64,000 nt of DNA, from contig NC_088866.1 of NCBI RefSeq assembly GCF_032884065.1, positions 47,026,886 to 47,090,885 of the forward strand, written 5' to 3'. Below, in pieces: positions 22,391 to 33,640 of the stretch (position 1 is its first letter; each line of letters opens with the position of its first letter). The notes below the pieces were generated by a model. It was not told where the DNA came from and made no database searches. It was given only the letters and a program-made list of their open reading frames with translations. Both the position numbers and the translations under genes were made by a program. The DNA is from Artemia franciscana (Eukaryota; Arthropoda; Branchiopoda; Anostraca; Artemiidae).

Positions 22391-22779
22391 GTTCGACCCC
22401 AAAATATCATACTTCCAAAAAAAGCTTTTGCACACTTTTTTGAATTATTTTTTTTTTTAATTTCCTCTCACTTTAACTTCTTTCACAACATTTATTTCAG
22501 GGCTCCTGAATTTGTAATAAGGACATAATAAGGTCTTTTTGGTATGGTTGATGATTGCTAGGGTGTTCAGAACTAATGAAATACTGCCACTTCTATTTAT
22601 CTTAGCCCAAACCAAAGAGTTTTAACTTAGTTGCATTGAACTACAGTTTATTCTTAGCTGCCCAATTTTAAATACACCAGTCTCTTAATCTTCAGTCAAT
22701 GTTATCTTGTGAGACAAGATAACATGTCTGGAATATGATTTTTGACTTTTAAAGCCAGGTAAGGCCTTGAGGTAAAAGT

Positions 22780-23610
22780 CACTTCAAACTTTAAAGCAAA
22801 ACCTTTGAAATAAAAAAAAAATCGTTGCACTTATACAGGTTTTGAAACTGCAAACAGGTATATTTGCGAAAAGAGGACATGCATATTCCATGACAGGTCT
22901 GATGCACGAAATGAAAAGTGGCAGAACAGACTCATCAGGGAGAAGACTTTTGCATCTTAGGATAACTCCTAACTTCTTGGAGGAAGAGGATCTAATTTTA
23001 CTGAGTTGCTCAGTCCATGAGAGTTCCGAAGAGAAATTAATCAAAGTAGGCACAGTGTATCAACTCGCATTATTGCCTCTCCTTTGAAGACGAAATCACG
23101 ATGAGCCCTCATATTAAGCACCTGAGAAAGTAGGAGCTCTTACATTTTTGATGCGTTAAAACTTTCAAGCCATGCATCTGCCCACGCCTCGATTCTCTCC
23201 AGGTCAACCTTATGGGGTTTGCTGGGATCGTCATCTTTTGCAATTGATGCTTTTGTTGTCGTGTCATCAGCAAAGTGGTGAGGTTTCTTCACAAGGTTGT
23301 CCCCTAGATCGTTTACGAATACCAAGAAGAGTTGGCCCAAGAATACTTCCTTGGGGTACTACCGATAAGATTGGATGTGCTTTTGATATGAAGCCGTTGA
23401 GGACAACTTACAATGATCCTTGACAAAAAAAAAGTCAGCAAGCACCTCAAATAGTCGAATATCAATTCCACAGGCTTTCAGTTTACAAAGAAGTCTCTTT
23501 TGCCATACACGATCAAAGGCTTTCGCGATGTCAAAGGAGAGAAGGCAAATATCGTGACCCTGAGAAAGGGGCTCAACCCACTCATGATTTACAGCCCAAA
23601 TGAGTGTATG
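22780..23610 (-). pseudogene. LINE reverse-transcriptase fragment
   Basis: Minus-strand translation in order: HEWVEPLSQGHDICLLSFDI and AKAFDRVWQKRLLCKLK (about 23590-23470; RT motif with catalytic Asp), LFLVFVNDLGDN, HHFADDTTTKAS (FADD catalytic motif, about 23255-23290), and IEAWADAWLESFNASK. The thumb follows with SWTEQLSKIRSSSSKKLG and FISCIRPVMEYACP (about 22870-23010). Frames change at least twice, including near 23350 and between 23053 and 23140. The endonuclease and the C-terminal finger are absent. It resembles CR1/Jockey-type elements and is a different family from the copy at 6.7-8.9 kb. Confidence 0.85.
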
Positions 23611-26600
23611 TCATCAAAGAAAAACTGAAACAAAAAACCAAGGAAATATATGGATCAATTTTATTAAATGGAGCTTTTATATATATTTTCATTTTTAAAC
23701 ATTTTTCTTGTATTTACTAATTGAATTTGAAGGAACGCATTTGTCTCTGTGCTTTTCTACATAACAAAATGAGCCAGGAAAGTCTAAAGGGATTTGTTAA
23801 TAGTAAGGGAAAAAAGGTACATTGACCTAGCATCCCAACCACCTTGAGGTTTTCGCTCTAGGTCGGAAAAACATAGTATTTATTGTCTGTAAATGATTGA
23901 CGTTCCTCTTCTTTTCTAGGTAATGAAGTAGCTGCTGGGCAGTAAATTTCGAACTCTGTATAAGCCTGTTTTCTGTTGCATTCGTCTTTTTGTGTATAGA
24001 CGCTTATTTTTACATAAAAAGACAGTGCAGCAGAACTGGTTTCTTATAATTTTAAAGTTTAAATAAATAAAAAATCAACGGTTCTAAACCTTAAGTTAAA
24101 TAGAATCTCAGTAAAATTCGCGTGTATTTTTCTTTCTCTCACCTTTTCATATTTTACAAAAAAATAGAACCCTAAAAAAATTTTCTAATCAATATTCTTT
24201 TTTCCTCATCCTTCACCTAACGAATTTACTGCTCATTGAAGCTGTGCAATTATGTGGCCTCTGCTCCTGCCAAGGAACCCCTTCCTGACTCAACATTCAA
24301 GACCATTTTTTTTCCTTATTTTAATAGAAATTAAATTAATAAAATATTGCTTCTTTGCATTCTTGCAAACTACTTGTTGATCCTAGAGTTAGGGATAGTT
24401 CATAGGAACGGAGTACAAGACAGATAAAATACAAAACGGCGTTTATCAAAACAATTAATGAAAATCACTTATTATACACGAACATGTGTTGGATACTTAT
24501 AAGTTTAAACATCCCCTTTTAACATGGGGATGTCATAAAGGAAAACTGGTTTTATGATTATGTCTCAAAAACAGTTTCGACAGATCTGTTTCTGGACCCA
24601 CCATTTTATATTTACGGATTAATGCTAAACTTAAAATAATGTAGCTAGGCTTTTTTATATATAGAGTGAACCTTGATAAAAGTTGGAAAGGCGATCTTGC
24701 TTGTCGAAATGCCCCAATGCCAGAATTTACCGTATCTATATGCTTACTAATGGCGAAATAATAATAATTATGAAATGACTAAAATAATTCATTCTCTCAA
24801 ATATGTTGAAAAACCATCGGAGAAAGAATAATTTCTGTTGAAAATATGTTCCGTATTCATTAAAGAGCCAACACCGCTAGTTGTTTGGTGGAGTTAAATG
24901 AGAGTTGCGCAACTCATATTTATGGCTTTTTCGTGTTTTTTTTTTTGTGCTCGATATCTTCATTCAGCTTAGTCTGTTTGGTTTAAGATTGTTAACTTAG
25001 AGGATTCGATTTATGCATTTAATGGCAAAAAGTTGGCAATGCGGAACCAATGAATTTAATATGTTTTGATTATGGACGTCTATACTGTATTGATAATCTC
25101 AGATGTGTTGTTGTCCAACTGAAAAACCATTATATGAATATAATTCTGCCATCGTTTTCATGTATTGGATTTTCAGTGAAATGATAGTGCATATATTACT
25201 TTTGTATAGCTTCTGGTGAATAGAAGAGCATCCTAACCCCCAAAAACCTTGGGGTATTTTCTTGGGTATCTAGGCTTGTATGAGAAGGCTAGAGGAATTT
25301 TTTAAGAACCTAATAAAATTATTGATGAAGAATTTTGATCATCCTTCAAAAGATCAATACAGTACGGCCGTGCGAAATACGAAAGGGATTGTATGATATT
25401 TTCGAAAATGTTAAAGATTAAAGCGTTCCCAGTTGAGTCATAGCACATGTGAAAGCTTTTGAAATTGTTGAAAAAACTTTGCTCGGGTATATAGATAGAA
25501 CATGACAAATAAATTCATTAGAATGTCAATAACCAGGAGAGTATTTTCAGTATCGTTATTTGATCTCTAACGCCAAAAAGAAGAAGAACAATAGGGAATT
25601 TTTTAAGACAGCGGGAAACAAATTAGAATGAATATTTCGGCCCTATGTCCAAGGGCCGTCTTCAGCAATACAAATAAGAAAAAAAAACTGACAAGAGGAT
25701 AAAATCAATAAAACTCAAATGAACAGTTTTTTAAAACAGTCCCAGCATCCTTACCTCAGCCAAGTTCAACCAGGACTCTGGTTGAGGCGTTTCCTTTTTG
25801 CAATCAATGGAATTTTTGTTAGCGGCTTCTCACGGTAGGGTTTATGCCTTCCACTCGTAGTAAAGTTAATTTTTCATTGTCAGCAATTGTCATATTGTTG
25901 ATAAATTTACTTAGATTGCCCTCAAAGTGCTGTTTTGGCGAAAGGACCAATTCTATTGGTGTCAGCTTGTAGGGATTAGCCATTTTTAGGAAATTGTAAA
26001 AGTCCTGCAATTAACGGCTGAAAAATTGCAAAGAAGCTCTTTTACAGCCGTTAGAATTTATTGGAAGACAAATTTTCCCCAGCCTCTTTTTCTTAAATGC
26101 GCCTCTTTTCTTAATTTAGACTCAAATATTGATTATATTAGATCTCAGCTGTGCTTACAGGCCATTGTCTAAACCTTAAATCGTGAGTAATGTAAAACAC
26201 TCTTGACTTATATTGCTGAAAGTGAAGGTGGAAAACTATTGCTGAAAGTGAAGTCTGTAGGGGTAAAATATTTGGACAGTGTGTAGGTAGAAAACTATTC
26301 TTACTATATAATATGCAGAATAATTGTAACTAACACCTTAGGCATGCAAACCCGCTATACTTACCCCCCCCCCCCAATGTTCAAATATATGGCCCGATTT
26401 TTTGAAGAACACTTTCAAGTGTTCAGGACAGCCTACAGGAAGAACGCTTTTCCTTTTAAATTTTTTCCCCTTGTTTTTGCCTGCTATGGCACGCACTAGT
26501 GAACAATTTAGCTTTGTCTGTTCCTAAAATACTTCTAGCAGCAGAACATCACTCTCAGTTAAATTTAAACAAAGCTCTGATAAGAGATTATTGAATTCTT

Positions 26601-27171
26601 TTTAAACCTCATGTTTGAGTGTAGCTTTCCTAAGCCTTGGTTTTGAATTACCTTGGACGTAAAATAAATATCAGTTTTCTTGTAGTTTCTTCAGCAACTT
26701 GATGTCAACTAATGACCTTTTACTGTTCACTGGTAAAAATATGGTAATTTTATTGTCAAAAATGTTGGTGACTACAGTCAAATGCTTGGGTGTTTTCTGA
26801 TTGAGATACAGCACAATGTAACTATAGGTCTATTTTAAGCCTGATTGTGTGCTAAGAGTAGAAATTTCGATTCACAGGGATATATTTGTTATTTAAACTT
26901 ACGAGGAAATGTTAATCACGAACAGTCCTGTAGGTAATATATTTAGTGCAATTCAAAGCAAGTGACATCATAAATTTGTTCTGATGAAAGAATTTGTGGA
27001 GGACAGCTGTTACAGATGTTTTTTCATGATGAGATTTGACCTTGAATAATTGTAGCATCTCTTGAGACCATTCTTCAATAGATCCAGATGAATCATTTGG
27101 TTCAGTTAAATAGTTTGGTTCAATAACACATTATTGATTAGGGTTCATGGACTTTGATCTCGTCTCGAAAG
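23611..27171. other. Gene-poor interval
   Basis: I find no exon chain here. At 25600-26010 (minus) there is a short frame followed by a conserved-looking hairpin segment (separate entry), and at 26367-26379 a C-run. A short tandem duplication of TATTGCTGAAAGTGAAG occurs near 26211-26250. Confidence 0.45.
25635..25665 (-). other. Hammerhead-ribozyme-like core motif
   Basis: On the minus strand CTGAAGA is followed by C, a stem GGCCCT/AGGGCC closed by a 7-nt loop, then GAAA. That matches the CUGANGA...GAAA core spacing of hammerhead ribozymes with one extra base. I could not fit convincing stems I and III, so activity is doubtful. It may be the relic terminal motif of a Penelope-like or other retroelement. 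Confidence 0.3.
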
Positions 27172-27359
27172 GGGTGCGCCGATCCCGGAAGTACTGCAAT
27201 ACCGGGCCAACGTGTGAAGGGAGCGGAGCAAGCCCTGACACCCCTCCGGTTTCCAAAAATCAGTTTAATATTCTGGGCCCATGTAGGGGCCGTATCAGAT
27301 ATTAAGCTGATAAGAACAGATACTACACTTTGATCTTAGCAAAAATGCCGAGAAGCGAT
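27172..27359 (-). ncRNA. U2 spliceosomal snRNA
   Basis: The minus strand from 27359 reads ATCGCTTCTCGGCATTTTTG, then CTAAGATCAAAGTGTAGTAT with the branch-point-pairing GUAGUA. It continues with CTGTTCTTATCAGCTTAAT, the Sm site GATTTTTGG, and the 3' stem-loop IV CCCGGTATTGCAGTAC, which is the U2B''/U2A' binding loop. The length of about 188 nt equals full-length metazoan U2. U2 recognises the intron branch point in the major spliceosome. No poly(A) tail or truncation is seen, so this looks like a gene copy rather than a retropseudogene. In stem-loop I the loop-closing pair differs from the usual GGCCUUUUGGCU: it reads GGCAUUUUUGCU, a paired C-G to A-U change that preserves the stem. Confidence 0.95.
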
Positions 27360-28740
27360 AATTCTACAAGGAATGTCAAAGGAGTTATAAGAATACAAGT
27401 AACAAAGTTTGTCATAAAATTTATTTCGGTTGCAATTCCCAAATAACATTCAATTAACTTATCACTTTGTCTTTAGATTTTTGTAAACAGTACGAAACAT
27501 TTCCCATAATATCAAAGTTTATCTCAAAATTTTAATAGTAAACGGAAAATTTTCCAATTAAGACTTGGACAAAATTGTCACTCAAAAAGCCAAAATCAGA
27601 AAAGATAACACCTTAAACCAGAGATATATTCTCTTGGCCCTTTAGCTAACAATGATCGGAACCAGCATTGATGAATAACGTTAATTCACGGCAATTAAGG
27701 GGGTGGGGGACAGAGAAAAGTTTTTTTTCGAAATCCAGAGAGAACAATTCTCTTGTTTTTTTTTTACTTTCTTTTACAAAAATACCCCAAAAAACACCCT
27801 CATTTGCAATAAAAATTGTCAATACACCAGTCGACACCACTGGTATTGATCAAATGCGCCAATTCATGGAAACTAGGGGACAATGCTGGACCCAATATGC
27901 TAATCTCCGATCTGTTTGTCCGACTCGTTAAAACGTAGGGCAATGCATTTAAACAAGTTTCTGATGGGTTTTATTTTTTTTTTTTGTATTCCTTCCTCAA
28001 AATAGATTTGTAAACACAGCCCAAGGGGAAGGGGAGAGGGGGCGAAAGAGTATTCTCCAGATTCCAGGCACTGGAATCTCGCTGTCTTTTCAATTTCTTT
28101 AACAAAAATACAAAGCAAAAAAAACAAGCCCTTTTTCAATGATAATACCACGAAGAGATTTTTTTTTAATCTAAGAGGAGGAATGCAGGAAAGAAATCTT
28201 GTAGAGAAAATTTCCTTCCTGATAAAGCCACTGGATTTCCATATATGCTACATGGTAACAATGCAAGTTTTATTAAGATATTATTAAATTTGCTTCAAAT
28301 ATGGAAACAAAAGCTGAATTTTCAATTACCTAAGAAAGATGCACAGGCACGAAACAGTGAGACTTTATCAGATAAATGATTGCTTACTTTATTGTATAAG
28401 TATTTGTTCTTTTAATTTGTCATTTACTTGAGTAATTCTATACAAAATGCGCTTTAATTTAATTATGGCGACTGGTCATTGATACCCCATCATTTGCTTT
28501 AATACAAGACTAAGAAAAACAAAATGTGTTTATTTAAGAGATGTTCTAATTTACTAGGTTTAAACATTGTCAATATGCATACTTTTTCCTTTCAATTCAC
28601 AAAATTGCAACATAGTACGGGCTCAAAGGAAGAAACTTATTCAATGTTTGGACAAGGGTCCGTGCGAACCACTAGAGTCTGGAGGTGAGTGGTGCATTTT
28701 ATGCCCATTGGGAATTTAGGGTTCGAAGGGAAGGGAAAGT
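27360..28740. other. No recognisable gene; U2 upstream region
   Basis: The first 100 bases would hold the U2 promoter. I could not identify a proximal sequence element with confidence. The remainder is AT-rich with short frames lacking homology. Confidence 0.4.
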
Positions 28741-29900
28741 TATATAAACTTTAGAAGTGACTCGTTAGGTTGAAATTAGACCTTTTAGTTCCTTTTTATG
28801 AGTCGAAAATAATGGATTTCAATTACACTTCCCCCAACTACCCCTCTTTTAACCAAACACAAATATCACAATAACGGCTCAAATTGTAAAGTTAGGTCTT
28901 TCAGGATAAGCTATGGTGGATCTTGAACTCGCCATTTTCATTTAATCTTAAAGTTACATTTGGTTTTTAAGCATAAAGAGCAAATCGCGAAACAGTGGGG
29001 GTTAACCTGCACAATAGCCCTAAATATATATTTACAAGATCGTTAAACTATGCTAAACAAAATGGCTTTCTTAAAATTTTGATTAAAAATACATGGATAA
29101 TTATGAGCTAAAGAGGAGGGCTGATTACACTCCAAACACTTTTGAGTCGTAAAAAGGGTACTACAGCTTCGAATTTCCAATCAAATTAGCTCTTTTAAAA
29201 TATAATTGAACTATTAGCGATGATAGAGCAGCGCTGCCTATGATATTGCTTCTATCACCTTTTAATACTTTCATGTGTATCGTGTCTTTCCTTTAATTGT
29301 AACTCCCACTAAACGTTTCAACCCTTAACGTCATTAGTTACTATATTTGTAGATGTGGCATTAAAAGTACACACATAGTGTCTTCTGGCTAGGTCTGGCA
29401 CAAATTGCCCTGAAAGGTCTATCTTTATAATGTAAGCTGTTATTGTGATATTTGCGCGTGGTGAAAGACGGGTTGCTGGGAGGGGGGCTGGTTGAACTCA
29501 ATCGCTTTTGACTCTTAAAAGGGAACTAGAACTTTAAATTAAACCAAATGAGCCAATTTTTAAGTTTATACAACCATCTCTTCCATAAGAATTCTAAATC
29601 CCCCAGAGCATAGCTTAGAATCCTGACCCCCAGGTTCTAGTGACTTATTAACCGTAGAATTTGTATTAAAAGTATACACATAGTGGCTTCAGACGAGTTC
29701 AAGATCTGCCACAGCTTACTCTGAAAGGCCTAACTAAATAATCTAAGCCGTTATTGTGTTAGGAGCAAAGAAGGGTAGTCGGGGAAGGTCTGATTGAAAT
29801 CCATCACTTTTGATTCTTAAAAAGGAATTAAAGATTCCGATTTCAACCAAATCAACGATCTGTAAAGTTTATATAACCAACCTTTTCATTCGAACCTTAA
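28741..29900. repeat. Repeat of about 300 bp: one inverted copy and two to three direct copies
   Basis: Units at 29390-29585 and 29690-29895 share GTTCAAGATCtGCCACAG, CTGAAAGGCCTA and AGCCGTTATTGTG, then TTGAAATCCATCACTTTTGA. The same order is present on the opposite strand at 28741-28940. A partial, more diverged direct unit lies near 29090-29230. It is non-coding and its arrangement is foldback-like. Confidence 0.7.
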
Positions 29901-30277
29901 ATGCCCCTGGGGGATAACATTTTTTGCTATATAGTTTTAACAAAAATTGGGCACTAACTTTTTTTTTACATTGTTGTGTTGTTGTTTTTTTTATTAGGAC
30001 TACATCATTTTCTATTCCTCTATTTACTCTATGGGAGGGGAGGGGGAATTTTCCACGGGGGTATTTTCTGGGGGATGGGGGAATAACCCAATAATACTTT
30101 TTATAACTAAAAAGTTATTTTGGTTTTACCCCTATTTACTGAAAAGTTTTATGGCTGTCTTGTCCAAATTTTAAAATAAGATTGTGTCAGAATATTAACA
30201 CTACCGATACCTGAAACTAATAGTCACTCCTAACTTACATTCCACAAATAAAATTTTTAGTTTTAAAAACTAAACAA

Positions 30278-30475
<198 letters not shown>

Positions 30476-30566
30476 TTGCTTGATTTTAGTACTGCTCTAT
30501 CGGACCCCCCCCCCCCCAAAAAGGCCGAATGAAAAAACTGAATAAAACACAAAAAGTAAAAATTTC

Positions 30567-30612
<46 letters not shown>

Positions 30613-30907
30613 GGAACGACATTAAAACTTAAAACGAACAGAAATGATTCCATATATGAAAGGGGCTTCCCCCTCCTTAACGCCCCGCTCTTTACGCTAA
30701 AATTTTCAATTGTTTTACAAAGTAGAACTGTGACAAAGAGTCAAATTTTAGCATAAGGAGTGGGGGCGTTGATAAGGGGACAGTTCCTTCCATATACGGA
30801 ATCCAGGAAGCAAGGTAACAAATTACCTAAAGCCCATTAAACTAGGTAAAGTGCTTGCACTGAAAATTGAATAGACTTTTAAATTGTTATTTGAGATCCG
30901 ATGACAG

Positions 30908-31175
30908 GTTATGGTTATAAAGCGACAAGACCGGAAAGATAAAAAACGAAGTTTGTTTCCTTGTATTGAAGTTTGTTTCAAATAGGCAACAATATGTATC
31001 TCCCCGGGTATTTCGGAGAACAGATCGTACGTAATGCATCAAAAAAATAATAGACATCATGGTGGCATTTTGGTTTTGGCTAAAGCATCTGCTATTGAAA
31101 GCTATGAGAGAATTAATAGTAAATCTGAAAACTTGCTTTGGTTTTATATTTTTTTAAACGTGGGAAGCAATTAAT
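30908..31175 (+). pseudogene. LINE endonuclease fragment, left arm
   Basis: The same protein segment as the right arm, read on the plus strand from ATG at about 30912. It is interrupted by TAG near 30984 and carries a 3-codon insertion. It includes GGILVLAKASAIESYERI, the GGI/GGV strand of the endonuclease fold. It ends at the arm boundary. Confidence 0.6.
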
Positions 31176-31573
31176 TTTGGGTTTACTTCAAGCAATTTAA
31201 TGTCAATTGCATTTTAATTGCATTTTAATGTCAAAATATCCCAGCTCTCATTGAACCGTTAGATAAATACATAAGGTAATTAGTTCTGAAGGAGTGACGG
31301 ACAGACACACCGTCACATTAAAGAGAGAGAGAGAGAGCGAGAGGAAGAGAGAGAGAAAAAAACACACAAACACAAAGAAAGTCCTCACGCTAAGTTTTGT
31401 TTAGCACATTCAAGAAAGCTAATTACTATTATTAAACGGCCCGTGTGTTTCCGGTTACAAAACACGAATTTTAGATAATCTTGAAAGAGCTCGAAATTCT
31501 ACTGTGGTGCCAAACTGAATCAAGTAAGGATTGATAGGATTTTCTTGAGTAAGGGCTGATAGGACTATCTTTT

Positions 31574-32143
31574 TCAAAAAAGAGGCATAGAGATCTTAGG
31601 GTTTGAGGCGTAAGCCACTAGAAATTTTCTTCCCCATATATTTATTTGTTCTTTTTTAATCCTTGTTACTTCGTGGTATTGTACAGCAAATTGGAAAAAA
31701 TCCCCTAAATCTGGGAACTCAGCCTCTATGCCGGTATAAGAATTAAAATACCCCATCAACACGCACTCCAGATCTCTCTAACTTTTCTGTATTAACGATA
31801 ATTCTTCTTCTTTAATTTCCGAAGTATTTTCTCGATTATATGAACTATTCTGTGGAGGTAAATTAATTGCTTGAAGTAAACCCCAAAATTAATTGCTTCC
31901 CACGTTTAAAAAAATATAAAACCAAAGCAAGTTTTCAGATTTACTATTAATTCTCTCATAGCTTTCAATAGCAGATGCTTTAGCCAAAACCAAAATGCCA
32001 CCATAATGTCTATTATTTTCTTGATGCATTACGTTCTCCGAAATACCCGGGGAGATACATATTATTGCATATTTGAAACAAACTTCAATACAAGGAAACA
32101 AACTTCGTTTTTTATCTTTCCGGTCTTGTCGCTTTATAACCAT
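31574..32143 (-). pseudogene. LINE endonuclease domain fragment, right arm and loop
   Basis: Minus-strand order: ISENVMHQENNRHYGGILVL (about 32010-32060), SKSENLLWFYIFLNVGSN (about 31889-31940), a stop, then LQAINLPPQNSSYN, EEELSLIQKS and LMGYFNSYTGIEAEFPD (about 31710-31760). This matches a LINE AP endonuclease: GGI...PPxNSxY...EEL...LMGDFNSxTG. The catalytic Asp of GDFN is Tyr here, so even without the stops it would be inactive. No zinc knuckle or reverse transcriptase is attached. Confidence 0.7.
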
Positions 32144-32449
32144 AACCTGTCATCGGATCTCAAATAACAATTTAAAAGTCTATTCAATTTTCAGTGCAAG
32201 CACTTTACCTAGTTTAATGGGCTTTAGGTAATTTGTTACCTTGCTTCCTGGATTCCGTATATGGAAGGAACTGTCCCCTTATCAACGCCCCCACTCCTTA
32301 TGCTAAAATCTGACTCTTTGTTACAGTTCTACTTTGTAAAACAATTGAAAATTTTAGCGTAAAGAGCGGGGCGTTAAGGAGGGGAAAGCCCCTTTCATAT
32401 ATGGAATCATATCTGTTCGTTTTAAGTTTCAATGTCGTTCCTTACTTTC

Positions 32450-33076
32450 TGTGGAAAAAAAAACTTTTTTAATTTGATTTCTGGACGCATTTGAATTAAC
32501 GCAAGTTTTAATTTTTGCTCATTGTTCATGAATAATTAAAACAAAATTTGCATATTATTGTTTTGCTAAATTGTTTTTTTAAATTTTTGATCGGACGATT
32601 TTGATCAAAGAGGGGCGGGGGAGATGGCCTAGTTTCCCTCCAAATTTTTTGGCTGCTAAAAAAGTATCCAAAAATGATTTTTTTTTAAATAATACCGGAA
32701 AATCCAGCGCCCCCTTCATGGAAATACTCTTACCCGTGATACATCCGAGGAAAGATCCTCCCACACATCCCCATCCCCCCGACTATAAAACGTCTTATAC
32801 GTAAAATTTTAGATTTCACGCGTTTTATACTTTAAACGTCATTTTGTGTTGGAGAAACATTTTTTGGAAGAGGGGGAGGGGATTAATCCCCTAATCCTGA
32901 CTCCTGGATTCGGTCTTGCTATCATAGATAGCTTATATTTTCTTATGTGTATCCCAAAATGACCAGTAAATTCAAGAAAAAATTTCCAGAGAGTTCAAGA
33001 GATCCAATGAAATAAAATAAATGAGATAATCCAATGAAATAAAAGCTGCGGGCATGAAGCCATAGCTAATTGTATA
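32450..33076. repeat. Repeat module flanking the 33-kb transposon
   Basis: Paralogous to 38216-38815 along most of its length (GAACGCATTTGAATTAA..., GATCAAAGAGGGGCGGGGGA, AAATAATACCGGAAAATCC). It ends at GGCATGAAGCCATAGCTAAT. Part of it is B-module sequence in reverse orientation. The paralogue continues into an A module, whereas this copy is interrupted by the transposon at 33077. Confidence 0.75.
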
Positions 33077-33215
33077 TAGTAGGAGAAAAATAAGTTTTGA
33101 CCAGGAAAAAATTGGTACAGGAATGGTTTCTTCACCATCCGGACCGGAAAAAAATGCTTAGCAACATATCAAAAATCTAAATCTCTAGCTCGATGCGAAA
33201 TTGCTTTTTTTTAAT
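33077..33215. repeat. Left terminal inverted repeat
   Basis: About 130 nt matching the complement of 36640-36776. The outer 7 bases are exact, the central 20-nt block (33101-33120) is exact, and the inner 24-nt block (33162-33185) is exact. Spacers between the blocks differ in length by roughly 10 nt. Confidence 0.85.
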
Positions 33216-33640
33216 GTTTTTTTTATTTATTTTCTCAAAAACCGGGAAAAAGATTAAAAACGTAAACTATAATGTTTTACACATCTTTTTAGATCAGCTT
33301 TTGGCTCTGAATTCATTTCTGATACTCATTTCGTTACCTGACCAAAAAAAAATATTTATCAGCAAAAAAAAAAGGGGGGGGGGGAAACTGTGTCTTTGGG
33401 GAAAAAAAACTCTTACCAGCGTTGTAGTCTATTTGGCTATGTAAACGAAAGGCTTAGAAAAAAAAAGACTAAACAACAATAAACAGGAATGACGAAACAC
33501 CTCAGCGCCAAACACCATGAGACAAGGTAGGTTCTAACTTAATGTGTTCAGAGAAAAGCTTTTATCTTATTTTTCAAATATATAAAAATTGCACATCATC
33601 AAAATATAGAAACTAGATTTTTCATCATCACAGTTAACTG

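Larger units (their letters stand above)
30608..32449. repeat. 1.84-kb inverted duplication (foldback) of LINE endonuclease plus C hairpin
   Basis: The left arm 30608-31199 and right arm 31862-32449 are near-perfect inverted copies (about 590 nt each), separated by about 660 nt. From the outside in, each arm contains a truncated C-module hairpin (AGTAAGGAACGACATTAAAA inward), then a fragment of a LINE endonuclease. Differences include a 9-nt insertion in the left arm near 31023-31031 and a TAG in place of a Tyr codon near 30984. The loop contains the rest of the endonuclease fragment and a (GA)n tract (31323-31355). Confidence 0.9.

Noticed and set aside
27172..27359. Possibility that the U2 match is a retropseudogene
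   Set aside because: Full length at both ends, no A-tail on the 3' side, Sm site and branch-point element intact, and the stem-loop I change is compensatory.
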